The notes under the pieces were generated by a model that worked only from the letters and a program-made list of their open reading frames with translations, searched no databases and was not told the DNA's origin. This document shows, piece by piece, positions 34,390-45,800 of a stretch of DNA of 64,000 nt (positions are counted from its first letter, which is position 1; each line of letters begins with the position of its first letter). Source of the stretch: an uncultured Collinsella sp. (GTDB lineage Bacteria > Actinomycetota > Coriobacteriia > Coriobacteriales > Coriobacteriaceae); the NCBI GenBank assembly GCA_902465015.1, contig CABQLK010000001.1, forward strand, positions 62,001 through 126,000. Reading direction: 5' to 3'. Both the position numbers and the translations under genes were made by a program.

Positions 34390-36060
34390 TTAGGCCTCGC
34401 CGTGCTCCTCTTCCCAGCTGCGGTCGTCGTATTTCTCGACCACGGCGTCGTCGTCAAAGTGCAGCGGCTTGTCCAGGTTGCGGGGCTTAAAGCCCTCCAT
34501 GAACTTGTCGCGGCCAAAGCTCTCGGGAATCGCCACGGGGTAGCGTCCGGTAAAGCACGCATCGCAGTAACCGCCCTTGGGCATGACCTTCAGCAGGCCC
34601 TCGACCGAAAGGAAGGCCAGCGAATCGGCGCCGATATACTCGCAAATCTCGTCGACCGTCTTGTTGGCGCTGATAAGCTGCGACTGCACGTCGGTATCGA
34701 TGCCGTAGAAGCACGGCCAGATGACCTCGGGCGAGTTGATGCGGATATGAATCTCCTTGGCGCCGGCGTTGCGCAGCATCTTGACGAGCTGCACCATGGT
34801 GGTGCCGCGGACGATGGAGTCGTCGATGACGACTAGGCGCTTGCCCTCGATGTTGTCGCGCAGCGGGTTGAGCTTCATACGCACGCCCATGGCACGCAGC
34901 TCCTGCGTAGGCTCGATAAACGTACGGCCCACATAGCGATTCTTGATGAGGCCCTCGCCAAAGGGAATGCCGCTCTCGTGCGAATACCCCTCCGCGGGCG
35001 GCAGACCGGAGTCGGGCACGCCGATAACCAGGTCGGCCTCGACGGGCTCCTCATGTGCCAGCTGACGACCCATGTCATAACGGCAGGCGTAGACGCTCTT
35101 GCCGTTCATGATGGAGTCGGGGCGAGCGAAGTAGACCTGCTCAAAGATGCAGTTAGCAGGCTCTTCGGCGGCAGGCACGCCCTGCTCAGACACAAGGCCC
35201 TCGGCGCTGATGCGCAAAATCTCGCCGGGACGGACGTCGCGGACGTACTCAGCGCCCACAATGTCGAGCGCACAAGTCTCGGAGGCGACGACCCAGCCGC
35301 CGGCGCGGGTGACATGGGTGGTGGCGTCGACCGTCGCGGCGCCGTCCTGCGACGGCAGCTGCGAAACGGATGCGGCGTCGGCCTGATCCAGGCCCTCGTC
35401 CACGAGCTTGCCCAGCACGAGCGGGCGAATGCCGTGCGGGTCGCGGAATGCGTAGAGCGCCTGCTCGTTAATGAGCGTCATGGCGTAGCCGCCGCGCACA
35501 AGCTCCATGGTCTTACGAATGCCCTCGCGCAGGTGGCCCGTACGCTGGGTAAAGTAGCCGATAAGCTTGGTCGCGACCTCGGAATCCGAATTGGAGAGGA
35601 ACGGTACGCCCAGCTCGATCAGCTGGCGGCGCAGCTCGTCGGTGTTGACGAGGGTGCCGTTGTGCGCGAGCGCGATAATGACGCTATTGATGGTAGAGAG
35701 GTGCGGCTGAGAGGCTTCCCAGCTCTTGGCGCCGGCGGTGCCGTAGCGCACATGGCCCACGGCCAGCTGACCGGAGAGCGTCGACAAGTCGGCATTGGAG
35801 AACACACGGTCGAGCAGGCCCAGATCCTTGCGGACCATAACCGTACCGCCGTCACCAACAGCGATTCCCGCCGATTCTTGGCCACGGTGCTGCAGTGCAC
35901 GCAGGCCAAAGTACGTCAGTCGAGCCACGTCGCGATCGGGCGCCCACACACCAAAAACGCCGCATTCCTCATGCAGCTGGTCGGAGTCCGGATCATACGT
36001 CGACATGGTGTTCACCTGTCCCGCGGCACGCTCGGCCGCGCGGATGGTTTCTTGAGACAT
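34390..36060 (-). CDS. purF: Amidophosphoribosyltransferase
   Basis: 556 residues; first committed step of purine synthesis, from PRPP (made by prs) and glutamine. The nucleophile Cys follows a propeptide (HEECGVFGVWAP, near 33), then LRALQHRGQESAGI, AHNGTLVN, and in the PRTase half GVPDSGLPPAEGYS and VVIDDSIVRGTTM (PRPP loop). A Glu/Ala/Asp-rich insertion near 225-250 (after LGKLVDEGLDQ) makes it longer than usual. ATG 36060 follows GAGGGG; TATAAT on the minus strand at 36102-36107 is a likely -10. Confidence 0.96.
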   Translation of the reverse strand: MSQETIRAAERAAGQVNTMSTYDPDSDQLHEECGVFGVWAPDRDVARLTYFGLRALQHRGQESAGIAVGDGGTVMVRKDLGLLDRVFSNADLSTLSGQLAVGHVRYGTAGAKSWEASQPHLSTINSVIIALAHNGTLVNTDELRRQLIELGVPFLSNSDSEVATKLIGYFTQRTGHLREGIRKTMELVRGGYAMTLINEQALYAFRDPHGIRPLVLGKLVDEGLDQADAASVSQLPSQDGAATVDATTHVTRAGGWVVASETCALDIVGAEYVRDVRPGEILRISAEGLVSEQGVPAAEEPANCIFEQVYFARPDSIMNGKSVYACRYDMGRQLAHEEPVEADLVIGVPDSGLPPAEGYSHESGIPFGEGLIKNRYVGRTFIEPTQELRAMGVRMKLNPLRDNIEGKRLVVIDDSIVRGTTMVQLVKMLRNAGAKEIHIRINSPEVIWPCFYGIDTDVQSQLISANKTVDEICEYIGADSLAFLSVEGLLKVMPKGGYCDACFTGRYPVAIPESFGRDKFMEGFKPRNLDKPLHFDDDAVVEKYDDRSWEEEHGEA

Positions 36061-36101
36061 GGCATCCCCTCAGAGCCTCGTATTTTGGCGTTACCCGCCT
36101 T

Positions 36102-36107
36102 ATTATA
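36102..36107 (-). promoter_or_regulatory. -10 box of purF
   Basis: TATAAT on the minus strand 42 bp upstream of the purF ATG; no clear -35. No PurR-type operator recognised. Confidence 0.45.
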
Positions 36108-36345
36108 CGCACGGCGCGACACGCTCCCCAGCGCATGAGCAGCGCTTTTTAAAAGCCCACCGAGCTAATAATCCGTTTTGCGGCCAAACATTTTATCGGT
36201 CTGTCCAGTGCAAGCACCCGCGCTCCCAGATGGCCGCCGCGTCCACCGTTGGGGATTACAAAGTTGCAATTGGGACGTTCGTCCTGTCTTTTGGCAGGTC
36301 GGCGGCGTATCCTTATAACCTACAACAAAGCGAGAAAGGTTCTGT

Positions 36346-37575
36346 ATGGATCGAAACGAACTCGACCCCAGCGTCCCCAGCGCCACGGAGGTCAGGAAGA
36401 TCCCGCTCATCATTAAGGTGTACGCCGTCCTGTGCATCCTGTCCGGCGTGGGCACGCTCCCGTCAGTCGGCGCCTTTATGTGGCAGGTCATCACCGCGCT
36501 CATTAACGGCAACGCCGCCGCCAAGCTCGGCGACAACACGCTCGTCGCGGTCGGCCTTATCGTCGCCGGCATCATGCTCTCTGCGGCAAGTGCCGTCATC
36601 CTGATCATCTTTGGCCTGGACCTTATCAAAAACCAGCGCCGCAACGCCGCCCGCCTGTCCTACATCCTTATTGCATTCACCGTCGTCGAGCTTTTGGTCG
36701 ACGTGATGCTCCAGGGTATCGGGCTCTTCTTGCTTCGTCCCGCCGTCCAGCTCGGCATCCTCATCGCGCTTTCGGCAACCGTCGACCCCACGCTGCGCCA
36801 GGAGCGCGAACTGCAGCGCCGCCTGCAGGAGATGCTCGACCGCGACGCCGCGGACGAGGGCATGCTCGGCCGCGATGAAACCGGCGAGGGCTATATCAAA
36901 CTCAACTACTTCAACCTGTTCTGGGTATTCCTCGTCTGCTGCGTGCTCGGCCTGATCGCCGAGGACATCTGGCACATGACGGTCGACGACCCAGGCGTCT
37001 ACCAGGACCGCGCCGGCATGCTGTTTGGTCCCTTCAGCCCCATCTATGGCTTTGGCGCCGTACTCATGACCATGGTGCTCAACCGCTTCTATAAAAAGAA
37101 CCCCATCATCATTTTCCTGGTAAGCGCTGTGCTCGGCGCGAGCTTTGAGGTGTTCGTGGGCTGGTTTATGCAGACCTCATTTGGCGTGGTCTCGTGGAGC
37201 TACTCGCACATGAAGCTGTTCGGCATGCCCGACCCACTCGCCGTCCTTACGGGCGGACGCACCTGCACGGGCTTTGCCTGCCTGTGGGGCCTGGGTGGCC
37301 TTATCTGGATCAAGCTGCTGCTGCCGAGGCTGCTCAAGCTCATCAACATGATTCCGTGGAAGAGCCGCTACTCGGCTACCGTCATCTTTACCGTCATTAT
37401 GCTGGTCGACGGCGTCATGACGCTACAGTCGCTCGACTACTGGTACCAGCGCGTCAACGGCACGGAGCCGGATATTCCCGTCGCGCAGTTCTACGGCAAG
37501 TACTTCGATAACGACTACATGGAGAACCGCTTCCAGAGCATGACCATGAGCCCCAAGGATGCGACGCGCGTGTAG
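36346..37575 (+). CDS. Membrane protein with ABC-transporter type IV (CmpB-like) domain
   Basis: 409 residues. N-terminal half has about four spans (IIKVYAVLCILSGVG, VAVGLIVAGIMLSAASAVILIIFGLDL and others) and a Glu/Arg-rich cytoplasmic segment near 145-180. The C-terminal half matches the putative ABC-transporter type IV domain (PF06541): YFNLFWVFLVCCVLGLIAED, GPFSPIYGFGAVLM and SSFE-like GASFEVFVGWFMQTSFGVVSW. No ATPase gene is near, so transport is unproven. AAAGG is 8 nt before ATG 36346. Confidence 0.75.
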   Translation: MDRNELDPSVPSATEVRKIPLIIKVYAVLCILSGVGTLPSVGAFMWQVITALINGNAAAKLGDNTLVAVGLIVAGIMLSAASAVILIIFGLDLIKNQRRNAARLSYILIAFTVVELLVDVMLQGIGLFLLRPAVQLGILIALSATVDPTLRQERELQRRLQEMLDRDAADEGMLGRDETGEGYIKLNYFNLFWVFLVCCVLGLIAEDIWHMTVDDPGVYQDRAGMLFGPFSPIYGFGAVLMTMVLNRFYKKNPIIIFLVSAVLGASFEVFVGWFMQTSFGVVSWSYSHMKLFGMPDPLAVLTGGRTCTGFACLWGLGGLIWIKLLLPRLLKLINMIPWKSRYSATVIFTVIMLVDGVMTLQSLDYWYQRVNGTEPDIPVAQFYGKYFDNDYMENRFQSMTMSPKDATRV

Positions 37576-37597
37576 CGCCCACCGCGCCCAAAACGTA

Positions 37598-37637
37598 AAA
37601 TGCCCGCCGGTATCACACGTACCGGCGGGCATTTTTA
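37598..37637. terminator. Bidirectional terminator
   Basis: AAATGCCCGCCGGTA / TACCGGCGGGCATTT with T-runs on both sides, between convergent genes. Confidence 0.9.
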
Positions 37638-37665
37638 TAAACGACCCTTCTATCGACGCAAGCCC

Positions 37666-38082
37666 CTACGCCTCGCGCTCGACCTCGCTCACACACTCAT
37701 TTTTGATGGTACCGACGAGCGCCTGCAGTGCGTCGACCACATGCGGGCGAATGTCTCCGCCAATGAGCACGAGCATGATGTCGTCGCCCACGGTAAGCTC
37801 ACCGCTCGCCAGCCACACGCGCACATAGCCGATACCCGGCATCGCGCGCGTTGCCTCGATAGCAGCCTGCACCTTATCGGCATCGAAGCCAAACACCATG
37901 CCGCCCACCTTATGTCCAGGCGCCACACCATCTGTCTCGACCCCACGCACCTCGGACTTAGGCGTCGCACGCACCACGCCGTTGTGTGTCAGGTACATCC
38001 CACAATTAGCCGCCGAAACATCGGCCTTGGCTTCGCGCAGCCAGGCATCAACCGAAGGCATCGATTTGCCGTTCTCAAGCAT
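37666..38082 (-). CDS. MoaE-like protein
   Basis: 138 residues resembling the large subunit of molybdopterin synthase: CGMYLTHNGVVRATPK (early strand), GIGYVRVWLASGELTVGDDIM (the hydrophobic core, like RVGxLxVGE) and a C-terminal helix with IKNECVSEVERE. Classic MoaE residues for sulfur transfer are only partly visible, so catalysis is unsure; no moaD is adjacent. ATG 38082 has AGGAG at 5 nt, better than 38085. Confidence 0.55.
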   Translation of the reverse strand: MLENGKSMPSVDAWLREAKADVSAANCGMYLTHNGVVRATPKSEVRGVETDGVAPGHKVGGMVFGFDADKVQAAIEATRAMPGIGYVRVWLASGELTVGDDIMLVLIGGDIRPHVVDALQALVGTIKNECVSEVEREA

Positions 38083-38148
38083 CATTTCTCCTTTTGATTT
38101 CCAGGGTTATCTTTTGGGACGGGGCTTTTTTAGCTACTCTCGAACCAC

Positions 38149-39147
38149 TTATTCCTCGACCGGCGTGAGTACCATGACGGCGCGTGTGTTGCTCAGCGAC
38201 AGCGAACGGCAAGTCACAAGCGTTACGATCTTGGTTGCCGAAGCGGCACGATCGGTGGCATCGCTCGCCACGGCCGAGGCACCATCGAGCATCTCGGACA
38301 GGTAATTCTTCAGTCCGTCATCGCCCTCAAAGTTGGGCGTGCGCGCCTTGGCATACGTGTCCTCGACCACCTTGGTCGCCAGCGGGCGCAACTTATACGT
38401 CGCATCACGCGTGATGTAGTACACGTATTCCATGCTGTCGAACGTCGCCTGATCGGTCGTATCCGAAATCACGTTGAACATCGAACCGTCGTTCATATGA
38501 TGACCGTAAATCGTGGTCTGCTGATCCACCATGCCCGGCGCGGTGTCGTCGCTATCCAGGAAGATGGCGCCCGACGCATTGGCCGTACCGTCAAACAGCG
38601 TGTTGAGGTACTTGGAGTTGTTGTTGGTCTGCACCACGGGGTAGTTGATGTTGGTGCCGGGCGCGTAAATCCAACCCACAACCTCGGGATTTGTCTGGGC
38701 CAGCGCATTGAAGTCGACAATTGGCACGCCACTGGCGTCCTTGTCGCTCACATATTGATTTTCGATTTTTTGATACGACTCGCTCGCCTGCTTGTAGCCA
38801 ATCTGCGCGTTGATAAAGATGGCGGCAGCGGCAACGATCAGGCCAATGCCGATAATGATGAGCAAAATGGGAATGACGGAGCGGCGCTTTTTACGCGACG
38901 GCTCGGTATAGCTCGATGGCGCGGCATGCGCCGAAGAGCGAGGTGGCTTCTTGGCCGTACTGTATGACGAAGGGCGATATGCAGCCGGCGTATCCTGACG
39001 GCGATGCTTCGCCGGCGTCACGGGACGCGGCGCGCGCGGCTGCTGAGGAGAGGATGTCCGACCCTGCTGCGGCGCGCGGGCTGCTCCCGACTTGGCTGGA
39101 TCGGGAATCCGAGAAGCCGAAAAACGCTTTCCCTGATAGTCGGACAT
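38149..39147 (-). CDS. srtB: Class B sortase
   Basis: 332 residues. About 85 N-terminal residues are Pro/Ser/Ala-rich and basic (cytosolic), then a span at 91-113 (VIPILLIIIGIGLIVAAAAIF), then the sortase domain: VVGWIYAPGTNINYPVVQ, IYGHHMNDGSMF (His 216), TLVTCRS (Cys 313) and NTRAVMVL (Arg 322). Class B features include the helix insertion around 270-300. It transfers surface proteins to peptidoglycan. The nearby GH31 protein carries a sorting signal and is a candidate client, with purE between them. AAGGAG is 4 nt before ATG. Confidence 0.9.
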   Translation of the reverse strand: MSDYQGKRFSASRIPDPAKSGAARAPQQGRTSSPQQPRAPRPVTPAKHRRQDTPAAYRPSSYSTAKKPPRSSAHAAPSSYTEPSRKKRRSVIPILLIIIGIGLIVAAAAIFINAQIGYKQASESYQKIENQYVSDKDASGVPIVDFNALAQTNPEVVGWIYAPGTNINYPVVQTNNNSKYLNTLFDGTANASGAIFLDSDDTAPGMVDQQTTIYGHHMNDGSMFNVISDTTDQATFDSMEYVYYITRDATYKLRPLATKVVEDTYAKARTPNFEGDDGLKNYLSEMLDGASAVASDATDRAASATKIVTLVTCRSLSLSNTRAVMVLTPVEE

Positions 39148-39183
39148 GGCTCTCCTTATGCTGCAAATGGACTGGCAGAGCGC

Positions 39184-39648
39184 TTAGGCGTCAGCCATCT
39201 CCTGCTTCATCTTCTCGATAACCTTGCGGTACTCGGGGTCGCAGGCGCCCAGGATCTGCGTGGCGTAGATGGCGGCGTTCTTGGCACCGTTGATGGCAAC
39301 ACAGGCAACGGGCACGCCCGAAGGCATCTGCACCATCGACAGCAGCGAGTCCATACCACCCAGATCGCTCGTCTTCATAGGCACGCCGATGACCGGCAGC
39401 GGCGTAAACGCAGCCACGACGCCGCCCAGGTGAGCAGCCTTGCCGGCGGCAGCGATAATCACCTTGATGCCGCGGTCGGCAGCGGTCGAGGCCCACTCAT
39501 GGACCTTCGCCGGCGTGCGGTGCGCGCTCGCGATCACGAGCTCATAGGGCACACCCAGTGCCTCGAGCTCGGCGGTGCAGCCTTCCATAACGCCCAGATC
39601 GGACTTGGAACCCATGATGATCCCGACAACCGGCTTTTGATCTGCCAT
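39184..39648 (-). CDS. purE: N5-carboxyaminoimidazole ribonucleotide mutase
   Basis: 154 residues, class I PurE. GIIMGSKSDLGVM, ELVIASAHRTPAKVHEWA (catalytic His), IIAAAGKAAHLGGVVAAFT, VIGVPMKTSDLGGMDSLLSMVQMPSGVPVA in full. Start 39648 is chosen because AGGAGG is 9 nt upstream. No purK is adjacent in the window. Confidence 0.95.
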   Translation of the reverse strand: MADQKPVVGIIMGSKSDLGVMEGCTAELEALGVPYELVIASAHRTPAKVHEWASTAADRGIKVIIAAAGKAAHLGGVVAAFTPLPVIGVPMKTSDLGGMDSLLSMVQMPSGVPVACVAINGAKNAAIYATQILGACDPEYRKVIEKMKQEMADA

Positions 39649-39803
39649 AAACAAAGACCTCCTGTTGAGAGCGGTGACGCGGCGAATCCGCGACCCTTAA
39701 CTGCAAATAATTCAAGTATAGCCGCCGATGCTGATGTGTTCGGCGGGAGACGGAACGCTTTGCGAGATTAAGGCCGAAGGGTCGGAGCTTTCCGCCTACA
39801 TTC

Positions 39804-39845
39804 AAAAAGCGTGCCCACCGTCCTTGGGTGGGACGGCGGGCACGC
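39804..39845 (-). terminator. Terminator after the GH31 gene
   Basis: Minus strand GCGTGCCCGCCGTCC / GGACGGTGGGCACGC, followed by TTTTTG. Confidence 0.9.
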
Positions 39846-39865
39846 TTGCTTAGCTGTTGCTGGGG

Positions 39866-42800
39866 CTACTTAGCCTTGCTGCGACGATGGAAGAAAGCGC
39901 CGATCGCGGCGATGATGGCGCCAAGACCACCGACGGTCGCGACGGTCGCCGCCGTCTGGTCTCCGGTATTGGGAATCGCCGAACCGTTCTTCTTGCTGCC
40001 CTGGGCCTTGTCGCCTGCGGGCTTGCCCGCCTGGTTGCCGCCGTTCGAGCCATTGCCGGAACCCTGGTTGCCCGAGCCGCCCTGATTGCCGGAATCGGCA
40101 TCCTTGAGGCTCTCAATAGCCAGCTTGAGCTGGTCATAGGCCGCCTGGAGCTGGGTGTCGGAAGCATTCTCAGCACCCAAGACGTCCTCGGCGTAGGTAA
40201 TGGCATCCGTCAGGGCCTTGACAGACTCGGCCGTCTTGCCCCTAGTGTCAGTCTCCTTCGCCTGCTTGACCAGGGCCTTGAGCTGCTTCTTAGTCGGTTT
40301 CTCGACCGGGGCCACCGGGGTCTTCTCGAGCGCGCCGCGGGCGCTCTCGAGCGCCCTGAGCGCCTGGTCGACCTCGTCCTGCGTGGCTTTCTCGTCGCTC
40401 AAGATGGCGCGGGCGCTCGCCAGGGCGTTCTCGAGCGCCGTCCAGGAGGCCTCGGTGTAGTCACCGGCCTTGAGGTCGCCGGCAGCAACCTCGGCATCAA
40501 CCTTTTCGATCGCGGTAGCGAGATCATCCTTCGCCACCGGATCGGGGACGGCCGTACCGTAGAACTTGAGCTCCGCCATGCTGCAGTAGGCATCAACGTT
40601 GCCACCGCCGGCGTGAATCACCTTGACGGTCACGTAGCGACCGCGCGCGGCGCCAAAGCTCATCTGTTTCCAGTCGCCACGGTCGGTGAGCACGCGGCCG
40701 TCATTGTCGAAGGCGAACGTACCCATCGACGCGGCGGTGCCCATCTCATAACCGTCGGCAGTGTCGGAGACCAGTATCTCGGCCTCGAAGATATCGCCGT
40801 TAGTGCCGCCGTCCTGGCGCGGCAGGAATGTAACGTCGGTGAGATCGTAGTCGCGGCCCAGGTCGACACTCAGATACTGGGGCATACCGGTCCCATGGGC
40901 CCAGTCGCTGTGCCAAAGCGTCCGCTCGTCGCCGTCGAGAGCGTTGACGGCGTTGCTGCCCTCGTAGTCGGCCTCACTCGAGAAGCCGGCCACCTTGACG
41001 TTCTTGCGGTTCTCGGGCGTGTTGATAAGAATCTTCTCATCGACAGGGCGCATCTTGAGGCCGTCGATTGCCTTCTCGATCTTGGCTGTGGCGTCTGCGA
41101 CATCCTTCTTGCTATAGCTGCCTTGGCCGCCGTCGAGGAGCTTCTGAGCCGCCTCGACCGCAGCGGTGAGAGCTGCATAGGAATCCTTAGTGTAGACGGA
41201 TTCGCTGTAGCCCGCGGCCTCGGAAAGCGCTGCCACGAGCGCAGAGGTATCGACACCAGCCTTGACTTCGACCTCATAGGATGCGGTCTTGGAGGGGTCG
41301 AGTACCGACGCCACCGTGATCTTTGCCTTGCCGGCCTTGTTGGCACGCAGGTAGTAGCTCACGCTATCGCCAGCCTGAACAGCGGAGACGCTTACCACAG
41401 AGGGGTCGGAGCTCTCGACCGTCACATAGGGGTAGCCGGCGCTCTCAGGCGTGGCCTTGGCGTCGACGAGCGTAGCGTCGCCTTCAAAGAACTCGGTCTG
41501 GTTCTTGCCTAGCTCGACACCCTCGATGGCCTCGACACCCTGCGTGTAGTTGAAGTTGACCTCACGCAGTGTGAGCATCTGGTCACCCGATGCCTCAAGC
41601 GGCGTGACCTCGACCTTGGTCGCCTTCTTGCCCTTGTTCTCGGCAGAGAGGCCAAAAGCGTAGCGAGCCCGGAAGGAATCGTACTCCCCGCCCGCGAACT
41701 CTTGGGTCGAGCCATCCTCGAACGTCACGACAGCCTTGATCTTCTGCACGGTTCCGTTGCCACCGTTGCGGTTAACGACCTCGACACTATCGAGTTTCGA
41801 AGGCGTCTTAAATGCGAATGTCATCGTGGTGGGAAGCTTCACGTAACTCGGAAGCTTACCCTCGCTGTCCCAGTTGCCGCTCCAGTTCCATAGGAACTCA
41901 AAGCCGTTGTCGCCCTCGTTATTATCGAACAGCGCGTTATAGCTCTTCTGCTGGATAAGTTTCTCGACGTTGGTCCCGTCGTCGGTCGTGAGCTCATCGT
42001 TGGTCATCGTGATGTTGAAGGCATCCTGACCGTACTCGGCGACCGTTGGCTGAGGAACATCCGGCATCGTCACCGTGCCGTCGCTCGCAAACTCAAGTGC
42101 GTCGCATGCCGGACCGATGAGCCAAGATGTCGAGGGCAGTTCGACCTTGCCGGCGGTCTTGGCCTTGAGCTTGAAACTCGCCACCGCGCCGGTACCGTTG
42201 TAGAGCTTGCCATCGCCGCGGTTGGCAAAGGCGAGATTGATAGTCTGCGTTCTGTCCGCGAACTGGACCTTCTCGCGAGACAGGTTCTCCATGCCGGCAG
42301 TCGAGCCGTCCTGCGCGATGCTCTCGGACACAAACTCGAACTGGTCGCTCTTGAAGTTGACGAGAGCGCCCAGGGCGTTGACGTTCTTGGCGTCGGCCGC
42401 ATAGACATCAACGGTGATCTCATCACCGGCCTCGACCTCGGTCTTGCTCGGAATCACCGCGAGCGAACCTGCGACCTTGCCCTTTTGTTTAGTGCCGCCG
42501 TCAAGACCCGCCATGGTGAACGAGTAATCGTAGACGTCGTAAACGCCGTTATCGTTGAGGTCGGCGAAGTGGTCGCGGATCTGCGAACCGAACGTCGGGG
42601 TATCGGGCTCGCGGTTCTCGAGGCCCAGATAGTTCTTCATGTTGGAGTAGTCTCCGTCGGAGATCGTGGCCTTGTTGAGGTTGGAGCCCACGGCGAAGCC
42701 ATCCGTGCCGTCGGTCTTGTAGATGGCAATCTCGGACGCGGAGAAGAAATTGCCGACCGAGGCGAGCGGTGTCATGCGCACGTAACGGGCGGCCACGGTG

Positions 42801-45800
42801 CCGTCAAACGCTACCGTCTTACAATCAGCGGAACGTGCCCAATCGACCTCCTGGCTCGTCCAGTGGACGCCATCGAGACTCGTCTCAACACGCATCTTGG
42901 TCACAGTGCCGTTGCCGGCGTCATCGCGCGGATAGTACTCGAGCTTATCGAGCTTGTAAGCGCGTCCATAGTCAACGGTAAGCGCCTTGCCCAGATCGTT
43001 GCCACCGGAGTGGAAACCGCCGTCGCCCGACTGGAACTCATGGTCGAAGGCAAGCTCGGCCTTATGGCTGCCGTAAAGTGAGCCCTCCCAGGTGATTTCC
43101 TCGGCGTCGGGGACGTTCCGCCACGGATCGAGTGCGGAGTTCGCCTCGAGCACATCGCTCCAGGCGGAGTAACCCTCGGCGTTGCGCGAACGAATCTGGT
43201 AGGTGTGCTTGCTATTGTAGGCGAGGTCGGTGTGCGTGAACTCGGCCGCATCACCCACGGCAAACACAGTGCCGTCGACCTTAAGGTCGTAGGAGGTAGC
43301 ACCATCGACCTTTCCCCAGGTGAGCTTTATGCTCGTTGGGGTCGTGACGTCCTCGGGGGCAGCAAGGTTCGTGGGTGCGGAGAGGTTCTCGTTGAGGCGA
43401 TCGGCTGTGAGCGTGGCGTCGGCATTCATGAAACCGCCCAGCTCAAGCGTCTGCGCCGCTGCAGCAACATCGGTCTTCGCGAACTTGACGTAGACCTTGG
43501 GGTTCGTGGTGATCTTGGTGTTGTTAAAGCTCTCGCCCTGCTCGGCCTCGGTGCCGTCCGCATCGCTGCCGTAGTGGTTGAGGTTGGGGGTCTCGCTGTA
43601 GAAGTAGACCGCCTGGCCGGCCTCGGGGGTCGCGGCGTCAAAGGTCTCCTGCGAGTCGACCTCAACCACGTTGAGTGCGGATCCGCCGTTCTTGGCGACA
43701 ACGCTCGTGGGCTTGGCGGACACATTGGCCACGAAGGTCGTGGTGCGGTTGGAGTCGTAGCCGTTGTAGCCGCCCTTCGAGGCCTCGGCGGTAAAGGTCG
43801 CGGTGCCGCCTGCGGCCTTGGAGCTGTAGACGGTGCTCACATGCTCACCGTAGGAGATATTGTCGATCGTGCCGTAGGAATCGTCCTCAGTCGTGTTGTT
43901 TTCGATGGAGGAGCCGTCGTCCTCGTACTGCGTAAAGGTGCCGTCGCCCTCGGTGGCGAAGAACTCGACGATACGCTGACTGCGGTCGGTACCCTTGGTG
44001 TTGGTGTCGCTCACTGCCTCGGGGTTGTTGTTCTCGGCGTACATCGGCACGATAGCGTTGGCCTTCACAAACAGCGGCAGCTTCCAAAGCGGAGCCTCGT
44101 AGTTGTTGAGAACCTGGCCGCCGCGATACTGCTTACCCGAGAAGTAATCGATCCAGATGGTGGGATTCTCGTCGGTGCCGTAGTTGGGGAGGTAAATCCC
44201 ATTGCGAATGTCGTTGCCGTTCTCGTCTGCCTGGGTATCCTGATACACCGGTGCCACTAGGAAGTTCTCACCGAACATATACTGGTACTGCGTCGAAGTG
44301 CTTGCGGCGTACTCGGAGTTGTCGGAAAGCAGCATGGCGCGGATCATGGGCAGGCCGGCATCGCCGTTACCCGTGTCGATGTTGGCCGCCGAGGCCGCGC
44401 TCGTGTAGATATAGGGCATGAGCTGCGCCTTGAGCTTGAGGTAGAAGCGCGAGATGCCTGTGTAGGGATCGCCGTGCGTCATGGGCGATTTACGGTAGGT
44501 GCCCCAACCGTCCATGTCAAGCATAGAGGGCGTGAACGTCTTCCACTGGTAGTCACGCGCAGAGATGATGGGGTCGCCGCCAAAGATGCCATCCATGTCG
44601 GAGCCGATGTTGGGGTTGCCCGAAAGACTCTGACCGATATACGTGGGGATATGGAAGCGAATGTACTCCCAGTTACCGCCATACTGGTCGCCGGTCCAAA
44701 TGCCACCAAAGCGCTGCGTGCCGGCCCAACCATCGAGCGTGATGATGTTGGGGCGCTTGTTAGCGCCGGTCGTCACCGTGTCATAAGCTGTCTTGATGCC
44801 ATTAAGACCAAAGGAGTAGCCAGATCCAACCCAGGCAACGTCGGTCTTAAGGGTAGAGATGCCTCCCGTCTTGACCTCGGCGTCGAAGTCGCGAAGCAGG
44901 TGCCACGGGGTCTCGGAGTTGCTGTCGGGCTCAAGGTTGGACTGGGTCCACAAGCCCGTGCTCACACCCTTGGAGTTGGCATACTCGGTGAACTTCTTAA
45001 GGTTGTCGACATTGGCACGCACAGCGTTAAGACGGTCGGCCGAGCTCGTTCCGTCGGAGTTGACGCCGCCGGTCTTGTAGTAACCGTTCTGGCCATAGCC
45101 GGCGCCGTAGCCGTCGTTCGGCAGGAACCAACCGAGCGGCATGTCGTTGTCCTCGTAGTCATCGATAACCTGCCGAGCAGAGAACTGGCGGTCGAAATCG
45201 GTCGCTTTCATGTTCTCGGTATCAACCGAAGGGCCCTCACCGTTGAGCGTCTCGGCCGCAAGTGTGCCGTCGAGCTTGTAGCCCGTCGACATGCCAGACT
45301 CGTACTTAACGTCGCCCTTCTCGCTCGAGGACTTGCTGCCCTTGGTCTCCCACTTCTTTTGACCCGAGGTCGTTGACCAGCCATCACGGTTATAGGCATT
45401 AAGATGACCAAGGTAGAACCCGTACTCGGGCAGCAGTACCGGGTTACCGGTCACCTTGTAGTAGTCCTGCAGCATCTCGGTTGCCACGTTCGAAGCGCCC
45501 TCGTTGGTCGCCACGAAGTAGTAGGCATCAAACTCATTCTCGCTGTGCAAAGTCGTGACCGTCGATGAGTCCGTGGAACCGAAGTCGTAGGAACCCTCTG
45601 CAAACGTGTTTCGGAGTACGCCGTAGCCGTCACTCGTCCAATAAAACGGGTTGGGCGAGGCAACGCCGCCATCAGTCCAGTTGTTCGTGTTGGAGATGGC
45701 GATGGTCTGGTTGGTGTGCAGGAAGCGTCCGTTCTGGGTGCCGCCGCCAAAGAAGTTCTCGGACTTCTCCTTGGCGAGCGTCTGGACGGTACCCTTCTTA

